A stretch of 64,000 nt of DNA, taken from positions 34,374 to 98,373 of the forward strand of contig CANQTP010000004.1 in assembly GCA_947626755.1 (NCBI GenBank). Reading direction: 5' to 3'. The DNA comes from an uncultured Clostridia bacterium (GTDB lineage Bacteria; Bacillota; Clostridia; Oscillospirales; Ruminococcaceae). Positions 41,995 through 50,219 of the stretch are shown here, piece after piece. The notes beneath the pieces were generated by a model. It searched no databases. It saw nothing but the letters and a program-made list of their open reading frames with translations, and had not been told where the DNA came from. Position numbers and translations under genes: made by a program. Each line of letters opens with the position of its first letter. Position 1 is the first letter of the stretch.

Positions 41995-43843
41995 TGAGAC
42001 CGCTCCTCCTTTCGTTAAGTTTCGGGAACACTTCGTTCAGTTCCCTTTTTCGCTTCAAAGCCCCGATCATGGTCTTTTCGGCATTATAGCCGCAGGCGGA
42101 AGCAATTGCGGGAACCGTGTCCTTTAGTGAAGAATAGCTCTTTTCCGTTCCCGCGGGACACATCAGCGCAACATTTATGTTCTTGCCGTGAGTGTAAACT
42201 TCCATTTCAAAATAACCCGCTTCTTCTATTTCAAAACAAAGGAAAAGATGACTGTCGTCCTCGCCCGTTTCAGTGTTTCTTCCCGCATCGGGATCTGCCC
42301 ATAGTTCCCCGAAAGCTTTCAGTCCGTCAAGGTTCATGGGAACAAGGAAATGCAGCAGCGGAGTGAAAACTCCCGGCGCGGTCAGCAAGCCCTGTATCAT
42401 GTCCGAACGGTCTATAGCCGCAAGGGATTTCAAAGACGGATCGTTAATGTTTTTAAGCAGGAAATCAAGCATATTTTCCATAGTGGTCGGCGGACGGTAA
42501 TTTATACCCGCCGCCTGTGCCATGTCGGTAAGAATAAGGTTCACTCCCTGCGCAAGAGCGATCTTTCCGTCCATGTCGTCAACTTTGTTTATAATAACGC
42601 TGAGCCTGTCGATAAGCGAGTTCAGATCCTTGGTGGACTCAAATCCTCTCAGCAGCGTGTTGAGACCGCCTTTAAGATTGTCGGGGAGAAGCTCGGAGAA
42701 AATTTTCCTCAGCGCCGAAACCCCGCTTTGCAGGGTGAATTTTTCGGCTTCCGCAGCATTTTCAGGCAGTTCCGTGCCGTTCGAGGCAGCGTCAGCCTGC
42801 TTTTCTGCCTGAGGAACGGCTTTTTCAATGATCTCCGAAAGCTGTTCCGGGGAAAGCTTCTTTACCCCGTAATTTACCGCTATTGCAATACGTTCGGTGA
42901 GCATTGTCATGGAACGCTGCGCCGAAGCGGAAGGACTGTCGTTGAGAGCGTTCAGCTTCACATCGGAAGGAAGCGCGGACTTCTCCACGAATTTGGTGAA
43001 AAGCACCCCAAGCTTGTCGGCAGTTTCCGCATCGGGAGCCATGTTGAGTATCGCCTGAAAGCTGTCTCCCACTGCCGATGTGTCGCTGTTGAAGCGTGAA
43101 AGGTTATATGTTATCAGCGAAAGCAGGTTCTGGGTCTTGTCGTTGAGCAGAAGGCTCTTTTCAAGATAGTTCACAAGGGCGAGAACGTCGCCTTTTACCT
43201 CATTGAAAGTGTTGGGAGTAAGCTTATCCGCCGTTTGCAGCAGCAGATCCCTTATCTCGCGGCTTTGCGCCGTCTCTCCCGCAAGGTAGCGCAGACTTGC
43301 GGAGATGGAAGTCAGAAGTCCGTCCCTTGCTTCCGCGGAAGAGGCGGCTTTCATGAAATCCAGCACCGCAGCGGTCATTTCCTCGCCAAGATCCGTGCCC
43401 GCAAGCTCCGAAAGCATTTTTTTAAGTTCGCCCCACAGTTCTCCGCTGAAAATGGTGGATTCGCTCTGCTGACGAAGTATATCCGTCATGACCTCATCAG
43501 GGGAAAGCAGTATCTCCGAAGCAAACTCCGTAACTTTGTTGAGAAGCTCCGCATTTCCCGAAGCCTGAAGCGCGGCAAGGGCATTCCCGCCGACTATGCC
43601 TTTCAGCAGTACGGCGGACATGGCGGGATCCTTGACAAAAGACCCCTGAAACCGCAGCTGTCCCGCCCCCGTCTGATCCTTCAGGTTCTGTTCTCCAAGC
43701 TGCTCGTCCCGCTCGTTGGGTCTGTTTACCTGATCGACGTTCCCGAGTTCAAAATTCTGCTCCTGAGTCTGAAACTTTGGATTCTGGTTAAGGGAGTAGT
43801 CCTTGGGGTTTACCGGGGTAGTGACCCTTAACATTTCAGACAT
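41981..43843 (-). CDS. YlqG-like large protein, possible FliK-like export partner
   Basis: A 620-residue, mostly helical cytoplasmic-type protein with no signal peptide. The last 110 residues (DSHLFLCFEIEEAGYFEMEVYTHGKNINVALMCPAGTEKSYSSLKDTVPAIASACGY) resemble the C-terminal hook-length-control fold, with beta-strands then a helix. Its pairing with an FlhB C-terminal-like gene (14-base overlap) parallels Bacillus ylqG-ylqH. It is divergent from cheA. Function unknown; secretion control is inferred from the parallel. Confidence 0.72.
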   Translation of the reverse strand: MSEMLRVTTPVNPKDYSLNQNPKFQTQEQNFELGNVDQVNRPNERDEQLGEQNLKDQTGAGQLRFQGSFVKDPAMSAVLLKGIVGGNALAALQASGNAELLNKVTEFASEILLSPDEVMTDILRQQSESTIFSGELWGELKKMLSELAGTDLGEEMTAAVLDFMKAASSAEARDGLLTSISASLRYLAGETAQSREIRDLLLQTADKLTPNTFNEVKGDVLALVNYLEKSLLLNDKTQNLLSLITYNLSRFNSDTSAVGDSFQAILNMAPDAETADKLGVLFTKFVEKSALPSDVKLNALNDSPSASAQRSMTMLTERIAIAVNYGVKKLSPEQLSEIIEKAVPQAEKQADAASNGTELPENAAEAEKFTLQSGVSALRKIFSELLPDNLKGGLNTLLRGFESTKDLNSLIDRLSVIINKVDDMDGKIALAQGVNLILTDMAQAAGINYRPPTTMENMLDFLLKNINDPSLKSLAAIDRSDMIQGLLTAPGVFTPLLHFLVPMNLDGLKAFGELWADPDAGRNTETGEDDSHLFLCFEIEEAGYFEMEVYTHGKNINVALMCPAGTEKSYSSLKDTVPAIASACGYNAEKTMIGALKRKRELNEVFPKLNERRSGLSVRI

Positions 43844-44226
43844 ATCCGACCATTCCTTTCCGAAAAATTTTTCAGATATTTAAAATTTGCTGTTTGGAAA
43901 AATATTCTAACTTTGTAAAATTTAATCAGTTAAAATTTTAAAAATTTATCGTTTCTTATAAAAATTTATAGGTTTTTGTTAAATCTGACGAAAATTAGCA
44001 TAAAAATTTTTCCGCTTTATTTTTATTATATTACATTTTTGTCTTGTAGTAAAGAGTTTTTTATAGTATAATTAAAAATATACTATAAATCATCATGCGG
44101 CATAATGTCCGGCAGCCATGAGCCGAGGGCATGACCTCACGCTCATATGTAATATCCACAACATTTGCTCATATAGGTTTTGTATGACCCGGGTAACGTA
44201 AACTTATTTTTTAGGTAGGTGTTTTT
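43844..44226. other. Divergent regulatory region between the YlqG-like gene and cheA
   Basis: A 383-base gap without a gene. The left half is very AT-rich and gives only weak minus-strand promoter candidates. The right half holds the cheA promoter and a leader of about 145 bases with GC-richer, dyad-containing sequence (CATGAGCCGAGGGCATG; two copies of GCTCATAT). No known riboswitch could be recognised in the leader. Confidence 0.6.
44044..44072 (+). promoter_or_regulatory. Promoter of the cheA operon
   Basis: TTGTAG and TATAAT are separated by exactly 17 bases. The start would be near 44079, giving a leader of about 148 bases before cheA, long for a housekeeping gene. Confidence 0.72.
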
Positions 44227-46641
44227 ATGGCAAAATTTGAAGCAGGTATGGAAGCTATGGCGGATATGTACGTCTTTGAGACTACATCCCTCCTCGAACA
44301 GCTCGACCAGATCCTTATGAAGACCGAAAACGAAAGCAGCTTCGGCGAAGAAGAGATCAACGAGATATTCCGTACCATGCATACTATTAAAGGTTCATCG
44401 GCTATGATGGGTCTTGAAAATATGTCCAAGCTGGCGCACGCCATCGAGGATATGTTTTACATCATCAGAGAGGATCACCCTGTGATCTCGTCCATGGAAT
44501 CCCTGTATGATCTGGTTTTCAACGCTTCCGACCTTATGAAGGCGGAGATCGAACTTCTGCAGGAAGACGAGTATACCCCCACCGATTTTACCGAACAGAT
44601 GAATAAAATTGAGGACTTCGTTGCCGTTCTCAAAGGCGGAGAAGCCGCTCCCGCAGCAAATGCAGCTGCCCCCGCGCAGACCGCCGCTGCCGCTCCCGCG
44701 GCACAGCCCGCAGCAGCGCCCGCAAATTCCGATCCGTCACAGACTATGGTAAGAGTGTTCTTTGAAGAGGACTGCAAGATGGAGAACCTCCGTGCCCTGC
44801 TCGTTATCAACAGGATAAGCGAGTCCTGCTCAAAGCTTGAATACTCCCCCGCTGACATCGAAAGCAATTCCGAAACTGCGGAAACTATCGTAAAGAACGG
44901 ATTCGATGTGACTTTCATACCGAAATCAGGTACATCTATAGACGCTGTTGTAGATACCATAAAAACTACGCCTAATGTCAAGAACTGCAATATAATCTCC
45001 CAGACCGCGGCTATCGGCGCGGCAGCCGCTCCCGCTGACGATGATTCCACCACCGTCCGTGTACATTTCGAGGACGACTGCAAGATGGAGAATCTCCGCG
45101 CCCTGCTCGTTGTGAACAATGTCCGCGACGTCTGCGACAATGTTTCCTTTGAACCTGCGGACATTGAGACAAATTCCGAATCCGCAAAGTACATAGTAGA
45201 AAACGGATTTACTATCCGCTTCAAGTCGGATAAGCCGAAAATGGTGCTTCAGGTAATTGAAAGCGCGCCTTCGGTAAAATCCTATGAAGTTATTGAAAAT
45301 ACAGCTGCTCCTCAGCCTGCCGAAGCTGCGGCTCCCGCAAAGCCCGCAGAAACAGCGGCAGCTCCCGCGGCGGCAGCTTCACCTGCGGCTGCTCCCGCTG
45401 CAAAACCCGCCGCAAAGCAGGAAGCAAAACCCGCTGCTGCTGCAAAACCCGCTTCGGGCGGCGCAAAGCAGTCCCTCATCTCCGTAAATCTGAACAAGCT
45501 GGATACACTGCTTGATCTGGTGGGCGAAATAGTTATCACCGAAGCTATGGTAACTTCCAATCCCGACCTTAAAGGTCTCAGACTGGATAACTTCCAGAAG
45601 TCCGCAAGACAGCTCCGCAAGCTGAACAGCGAACTTCAGGACACTGTTATGTCCATAAGAATGGTTCCCCTTTCGGGCGCATTCAGCAAAATGACACGTA
45701 TCGTAAGAGATATGAAGGTAAAACTTGGCAAGGACGTTGACCTCGTCTTCGAGGGCGAAGAAACAGAAGTTGACAAGTCCATTATCGATCAGCTCAACGA
45801 CCCGCTCATGCATATGGTAAGAAACTCCATGGATCACGGCATCGAGGATAACGTTGAGGACAGAATAAAAGCAGGCAAGTCCCCCAAGGGCAAGCTTACA
45901 CTTTCCGCTTACAACTCCTCGGGAGAAGTTATTATAGTAGTTGCCGATGACGGACAGGGCATAAATCCCGAAAAAGTCCTTGCAAAGGCTGAAAAGAACG
46001 GCATTCTCACCAAGCCCGCAAGCGAATATTCCGAAAAAGAGATCCTCAATATGATAATGCTCCCCGGCTTCTCCACCAACGATCAGGTAACGGAATACTC
46101 CGGCAGAGGCGTGGGAATGGACGTTGTACGCAAGAACATCGAAAAGATCGGCGGAACTGTTTCCGTTGAATCCAAGTTCGGTCAGGGAACAAACTTTATA
46201 ATAAAGATACCTCTTTCCCTTTCTATCGTGGACGGCATGGAAGTTTCCGTCGGCGATTCCATATTCACTATTCCTATAAACTCTATCCGCGAATCCTTCA
46301 AGGTAAAGCCCAATCAGCTCGTCAAGGACACAAACGGCAAGGAAATGGTAATGATCCGCGGCGAATGTTTCCCGCTTATCAGGCTGTATGATATTTACGA
46401 CCTTACACCCGGAATGCCCGATCTTTACGACGGCATCGTAATTCTGGTAGAAGCTGACGGAAAGTGCGCCTGCCTGTTTGCGGACGAACTTATCGGCGAA
46501 CAGCAGGTAGTAGTAAAGCCGTTCTCCTCGCTGCTCAACAACTACAATGTAAAGCAGCATGGTATGTCGGGCTGCTCGATCCTCGGCGACGGCTCTATCA
46601 CAATAATTCTTGACGTAAGCAATATAATCAGTGATTTCTGA
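44227..46641 (+). CDS. cheA: CheA chemotaxis histidine kinase with two P2 domains
   Basis: CheA phosphorylates CheY and CheB in response to receptors. The 804-residue protein has these parts: Hpt (P1, residues 1-130, phosphorylated His52 in MHTIKGSSAM), an Ala/Pro linker, and two tandem P2 response-regulator-binding domains (173-258 and 275-357, sharing VRV.FE.DCKMENLRALLV). A second Ala/Pro/Lys linker, P3 dimerisation (415-485), P4 ATPase (HMVRNSMDHGIED, VADDGQGI, YSGRGVGMDVV) and P5 CheW-like domain (665-804) follow. A single P2 is usual. It is the first gene of cheA-cheW-cheR-cheB. Confidence 0.97.
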   Translation: MAKFEAGMEAMADMYVFETTSLLEQLDQILMKTENESSFGEEEINEIFRTMHTIKGSSAMMGLENMSKLAHAIEDMFYIIREDHPVISSMESLYDLVFNASDLMKAEIELLQEDEYTPTDFTEQMNKIEDFVAVLKGGEAAPAANAAAPAQTAAAAPAAQPAAAPANSDPSQTMVRVFFEEDCKMENLRALLVINRISESCSKLEYSPADIESNSETAETIVKNGFDVTFIPKSGTSIDAVVDTIKTTPNVKNCNIISQTAAIGAAAAPADDDSTTVRVHFEDDCKMENLRALLVVNNVRDVCDNVSFEPADIETNSESAKYIVENGFTIRFKSDKPKMVLQVIESAPSVKSYEVIENTAAPQPAEAAAPAKPAETAAAPAAAASPAAAPAAKPAAKQEAKPAAAAKPASGGAKQSLISVNLNKLDTLLDLVGEIVITEAMVTSNPDLKGLRLDNFQKSARQLRKLNSELQDTVMSIRMVPLSGAFSKMTRIVRDMKVKLGKDVDLVFEGEETEVDKSIIDQLNDPLMHMVRNSMDHGIEDNVEDRIKAGKSPKGKLTLSAYNSSGEVIIVVADDGQGINPEKVLAKAEKNGILTKPASEYSEKEILNMIMLPGFSTNDQVTEYSGRGVGMDVVRKNIEKIGGTVSVESKFGQGTNFIIKIPLSLSIVDGMEVSVGDSIFTIPINSIRESFKVKPNQLVKDTNGKEMVMIRGECFPLIRLYDIYDLTPGMPDLYDGIVILVEADGKCACLFADELIGEQQVVVKPFSSLLNNYNVKQHGMSGCSILGDGSITIILDVSNIISDF

Positions 46642-46687
46642 TATATCCCACATAGCGGCTACCGCCGCAAGAAAGGATGAAAGTCAA

Positions 46688-47164
46688 ATGGAAGAAAATG
46701 TTACCGTTAGCGGCTCCACAAGCAAAAATTATTCAGCCGACGGCAATGAAGTGCTGTTCTTTACCATAGACGACACTATCTATGGCATTGAGATCAAGTA
46801 TGTAAACGAAATAATCGGCATCGAACAGATAACTATAGTTCCCAAGATCCCCGATCACATCAAGGGGGTTATAAACATCAGAGGTAAAGTCGTTCCCGTT
46901 ATAAGCCTGAGAAAACGCTTCGGCATTGACGAGATCCCCTACGATGACAGGACCTGCATAATCGTTCTGGAATTTGAGGACGGCAATCAGGTGGGAATAA
47001 TCGTTGACCGTGTCCGCGAAGTCGTTGTTGTAAATCCCAACGACATCAGCAGGACTCCCGATGCAAAGAACGTAAACGCCAACCATTATATCAAATCAAT
47101 AGTCAATCTGGAAAGCGGGATAAGGCTGCTCCTTGACTGCGATAAGCTCATCAAAGACGACTGA
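46688..47164 (+). CDS. cheW: CheW chemotaxis coupling protein
   Basis: CheW couples receptors to CheA. From the ATG at 46688 (AAAGGATG upstream) the 158-residue protein has the CheW fold signature VLFFTIDDTIYGIEIKYVNEIIGIEQITIVPKIPDHIKGVINIRGKVVPVISLRKRFG and ends in VNLESGIRLLLDCDKL. An earlier in-frame start would overlap cheA and is unlikely. Confidence 0.96.
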   Translation: MEENVTVSGSTSKNYSADGNEVLFFTIDDTIYGIEIKYVNEIIGIEQITIVPKIPDHIKGVINIRGKVVPVISLRKRFGIDEIPYDDRTCIIVLEFEDGNQVGIIVDRVREVVVVNPNDISRTPDAKNVNANHYIKSIVNLESGIRLLLDCDKLIKDD

Positions 47165-47191
47165 AAATAAGTTCCCCGGAGGTGTTCTCCC

Positions 47192-48052
47192 ATGATGCTC
47201 AAACTTACAGACGATGATTTTAACCGCCTTGTAACTTACATGAAAAAAAATTACGGAATAAATCTCGAAAAAAAACGTATTCTTATTGAGGGACGCCTTT
47301 CCAACATGGTCACCGCCAGAGGTTTCAAGGATTTCAAGGAATTCATTGATTTTGCCTTTGCGGACAGATCGGGAAATGAAACTATGCAGCTTGTGAACAA
47401 GCTCACAACTAACCATACGTTTTTCCTGAGAGAACCCGAGCATTTCGATTTCCTGAAAAGCACGGTGCTGCCCTACATTGCCAAAAACAATGCCGCGGAA
47501 CGTTCCATGAATATTTGGTGCGCCGCTTCTTCAACAGGGCAGGAACCCTATTCGATAGCAATGACTATTGACGAGTTCTTCGGAGCGGATCTTTCAAGAT
47601 GGAGAATAAATTTCCTCTCCACAGACGTGGATACCGACGTTCTCCGCACTGCGAAGGAAGGGATATATTCTGTCGATATGGTAAAGGACGTTCCCCCTCA
47701 GTGGCTGTCAAGATATTTCGTCAAGAAGGACGACAAGCACTATCAGGTCATAGACCGTCTCAGGAACATGATTAGCTTCAAACAGTTCAACCTTATGGAT
47801 AACATTGTGGCAAGCAAGCCTTACGATCTTATAAGCTGCCGAAATGTTATGATATACTTTGAACAGGCTACAAAAAATGCTCTTATCGAGCGTTTTTATG
47901 ACGTTACACGCGAAGGCGGATACCTCTTTATAGGTCACGCCGAAAGCGTGGGACGCGATACGCGGTATACATATATCAAACCCGCAGTTTACAGAAGAGT
48001 CACGGGAGATAACTCCGTCAGACACACCTTTGCAGGCAGGACGATCCACTGA
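47192..48052 (+). CDS. cheR: CheR chemotaxis receptor methyltransferase
   Basis: CheR methylates receptor glutamates with S-adenosylmethionine. The 286-residue protein has an N-terminal helical domain (about 1-85, GINLEKKRILIEGRLSNM) and the SAM-binding catalytic domain: NHTFFLREPEHFDFL, IWCAASSTGQEPYSIAM, FLSTDVDTDVL and DLISCRNVMIYF. CCGGAGG precedes the ATG. It follows cheW by 27 bases. Confidence 0.97.
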   Translation: MMLKLTDDDFNRLVTYMKKNYGINLEKKRILIEGRLSNMVTARGFKDFKEFIDFAFADRSGNETMQLVNKLTTNHTFFLREPEHFDFLKSTVLPYIAKNNAAERSMNIWCAASSTGQEPYSIAMTIDEFFGADLSRWRINFLSTDVDTDVLRTAKEGIYSVDMVKDVPPQWLSRYFVKKDDKHYQVIDRLRNMISFKQFNLMDNIVASKPYDLISCRNVMIYFEQATKNALIERFYDVTREGGYLFIGHAESVGRDTRYTYIKPAVYRRVTGDNSVRHTFAGRTIH

Positions 48053-48186
48053 TCCGTGACGCTTCAGGACATTCTAAAGATAATCGGAACGCCCTGCTCA
48101 GAACTTGTCCGTCAGAACACGTTCTTATAAGAGCGTTCCTTTGTGTTCATACGTACTTTTATTTTTTGTTAAGGAGCGATTACATC

Positions 48187-49287
48187 TTGAATGATAAAAA
48201 GCATTCTTTCAGGCTAAAGATCAGAGTCATGATAATTGAACGCTCCGAAGCCCTGCGCTCCGCTGTCAAAAACTTTTTTGCGGAAAACAACAGCATTGAA
48301 GTCGTGGGAGACTTTTCAAATGTCTCCGACGCGCGGAAAATGCTTTCGATCCCCGAAAATCATATAAATGTGGCTGTGGTCGAATTTTCCTCTTTCAGAC
48401 CCGAAAATGAAGCCTTTATCCGCGAACTGGCGGAGCAATACTCAATACCCGGCATTGCAATACACGACCCGAGTGAAAAACTTCCCGATACCGCCCTTGC
48501 GGCGGATTTCCTGAAAAAGCCGCGGACGCGTCAGGAATTTGCATCTTTCGGGGCAGTGCTAAGCACAAAGATAATTCTTGCATCAAAAACCGCGTCCGCA
48601 AAAAAAACGGACGGAAGCGGCATACTTAACACAAATTCTCCTAAAGGCAAAGCGGAACCCGTCATGCCGTCCGAAAGCGATATGTCGGGGCTGGATAAAC
48701 GTTCACGGGACGGATATGTGGTAGCTCTCGGAGCTTCAACAGGCGGCACCGATGCCCTTGAATGTATCATAAAAGCTTTCCCGAAAACAATGCCGCCTGT
48801 GCTGGTAGTACAGCATATGCCGCCTGTTTTCACCAAACTGTACAGCGAACGGCTCAACCGCTCCTGCACCGTTCATGTAAAAGAAGCCCAGAACGGCGAC
48901 AGGCTCAGTCAGGGACTCTGCCTTATTGCCGCAGGCGGCGCGCATATGGAACTTAAACGCGACGGCAAAGGCTATTATGTCAAATGCGGACCCGGAGAGA
49001 AAGTTTCGGGACACTGCCCGTCGGTGGACGTTCTCTTTTCAAGCGTTGCCGAGACCGCAGGAAGAAAAGCCATCGGCGCACTTATGACAGGAATGGGCGC
49101 GGACGGAGCAAGAGGACTCCTGAAAATGCATCGTAACGGCGCATATACCATCGGTCAGGACAAAGACACCTGCATAGTTTACGGAATGCCCATGGAAGCG
49201 TACAAACTGGGAGCCTGTTCCGAACAGCAGCCTTTGCAGAATATAGGCAAAACGCTTTGCAAAAGACTTACGGACGGTTGGAACTGA
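48187..49287 (+). CDS. cheB: CheB methylesterase with degenerate receiver domain
   Basis: CheB removes methyl groups from, and deamidates, chemoreceptors. The C-terminal esterase domain (about 175-366) is intact: Ser184 in LGASTGG, His211 in VVQHMPP, and Asp in TGMGADGARG. The N-terminal receiver (about 11-125) is degenerate. The DD pair is ERS (Glu18-Arg19), the phospho-acceptor position is Glu66 (NVAVVEFSS), and the Thr/Ser position is not conserved, while the Lys-Pro of DFLKKP remains. The start is TTG after AAGGAG; an upstream TTG would absorb that site. It ends the che operon. Confidence 0.94.
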   Translation: MNDKKHSFRLKIRVMIIERSEALRSAVKNFFAENNSIEVVGDFSNVSDARKMLSIPENHINVAVVEFSSFRPENEAFIRELAEQYSIPGIAIHDPSEKLPDTALAADFLKKPRTRQEFASFGAVLSTKIILASKTASAKKTDGSGILNTNSPKGKAEPVMPSESDMSGLDKRSRDGYVVALGASTGGTDALECIIKAFPKTMPPVLVVQHMPPVFTKLYSERLNRSCTVHVKEAQNGDRLSQGLCLIAAGGAHMELKRDGKGYYVKCGPGEKVSGHCPSVDVLFSSVAETAGRKAIGALMTGMGADGARGLLKMHRNGAYTIGQDKDTCIVYGMPMEAYKLGACSEQQPLQNIGKTLCKRLTDGWN

Positions 49288-49318
49288 CGCATTTTTTCAA
49301 AGAATTGTGCTAAAAATA

Positions 49319-49347
49319 TTGACAAACGAACGATTGTATAATAAAAT
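49319..49347 (+). promoter_or_regulatory. Promoter before the secreted membrane-anchored protein gene
   Basis: TTGACA and TAAAAT are separated by 17 bases, about 65 bases before the ATG at 49412. It shows that this gene starts a unit separate from the che operon. Confidence 0.68.
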
Positions 49348-49411
49348 ATTATTGTAGCTAAAAATTATATCTTTGATAAATTTTCATAAACCGAAAGGAT
49401 TGATCCAAACA

Positions 49412-50143
49412 ATGAAATTAAAGAGGTTTTTCGCGGCTGTTATCGCTGCCGCCGCTGTCAGCGCATTCGGTACCGCAACAGCATTTGCCGTTGGCGACGG
49501 GGAAGCAGCATACTGCTTTGATAACGCAAACAAGATCTCCGACTGGCAGACATACGGTTCAACAGCGGAAACAGGATTTGCCATTGCGCAGAAAACAGGA
49601 GTTTCCCTGAACGGCGACGGCTGTCTGGTGGTTTCCGAAAACTCCTCGGGAGACGTTGAAAACGGATTCGGCGGCGCATATATCTCCTCGGATACATTTT
49701 CCCTTGAAAATTTCGGCGGCTGCACATTCACAATGAATGTAATGCTCTGCGAGGGCATGGAAGCTTTTGCGGACAACTTTTCACTGTACAGTGACGGAAT
49801 GATCTGGCTCCAGTCGATCCCTCAGAATCTTAGCTCATCGACATGGACGGAAGTATCGCTTACGCTTCCCGAAGATGCGGCAAACACAACGGTCGGATTC
49901 ACTATACCAACATTTCAGATCTGCACGGGCGACATTCTCTATATAGATGATTTTACGATCACACTTCCCGACGGCACATCGGTCGAGAATCTCGGCGACT
50001 ACGTTCCTAAGAAAATAGTCGGCGAAGATGCTGTTTCCACGGGAGCAAACATTGCGCTTACCATAGTTCTTGTGGTACTTATCCTTGCGATCGTCGGCGG
50101 CATAGGACTTATCGTATCGGCAATAATCAAAAAATTTGCATGA
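49412..50143 (+). CDS. Exported, membrane-anchored beta-rich protein, possible carbohydrate-binding domain
   Basis: A 243-residue protein with a signal peptide (MKLKRFFAAVIAAAAVSAFGTATAFA). A galactose-binding-like beta domain (about 30-205) has CFDNANKISDWQTYGSTAETGFAI and ends DILYIDDFTITLPDG. A C-terminal transmembrane helix (IALTIVLVVLILAIVGGIGLIVSAI) follows. The pattern resembles carbohydrate-binding domains of ruminal and gut Clostridia, here displayed on the cell surface without a catalytic domain. AAAGGAT precedes the ATG. Function inferred only. Confidence 0.78.
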   Translation: MKLKRFFAAVIAAAAVSAFGTATAFAVGDGEAAYCFDNANKISDWQTYGSTAETGFAIAQKTGVSLNGDGCLVVSENSSGDVENGFGGAYISSDTFSLENFGGCTFTMNVMLCEGMEAFADNFSLYSDGMIWLQSIPQNLSSSTWTEVSLTLPEDAANTTVGFTIPTFQICTGDILYIDDFTITLPDGTSVENLGDYVPKKIVGEDAVSTGANIALTIVLVVLILAIVGGIGLIVSAIIKKFA

Positions 50144-50165
50144 TCTCTGTACTTAACGGATAATT

Positions 50166-50190
50166 CCCCCGAAAGTCAGGCTTTCGGGGG
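50166..50190. terminator. 10-base perfect stem-loop after the exported protein gene
   Basis: CCCCCGAAAG pairs with CTTTCGGGGG around a TCAGG loop, 23 bases after the stop codon. The following TT is short, so it is a weak intrinsic terminator, or an RNA-end stem. It also lies just before the next gene. Confidence 0.5.
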
Positions 50191-50219
50191 TTCACTGTAT
50201 GTCAGGAGTGATATTCAAT

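Noticed and set aside
44073..44226. c-di-GMP riboswitch (GEMM type) in the cheA leader
   Set aside because: Considered because such switches often control motility genes, but the conserved GEMM core elements could not be found by eye.
45379..46653. Long minus-strand open frame (424 codons) opposite cheA
   Set aside because: It mirrors the P3-P5 domains of cheA, and its composition follows from the cheA codon pattern. No independent support.
48086..48139. Hairpin or attenuator between cheR and cheB (GGAACGC...GCGTTCC then TTTGTG)
   Set aside because: The stem is only 7 bases with a loop of about 40 bases, and the T-run is short. An inner near-palindrome exists but is too imperfect to call.
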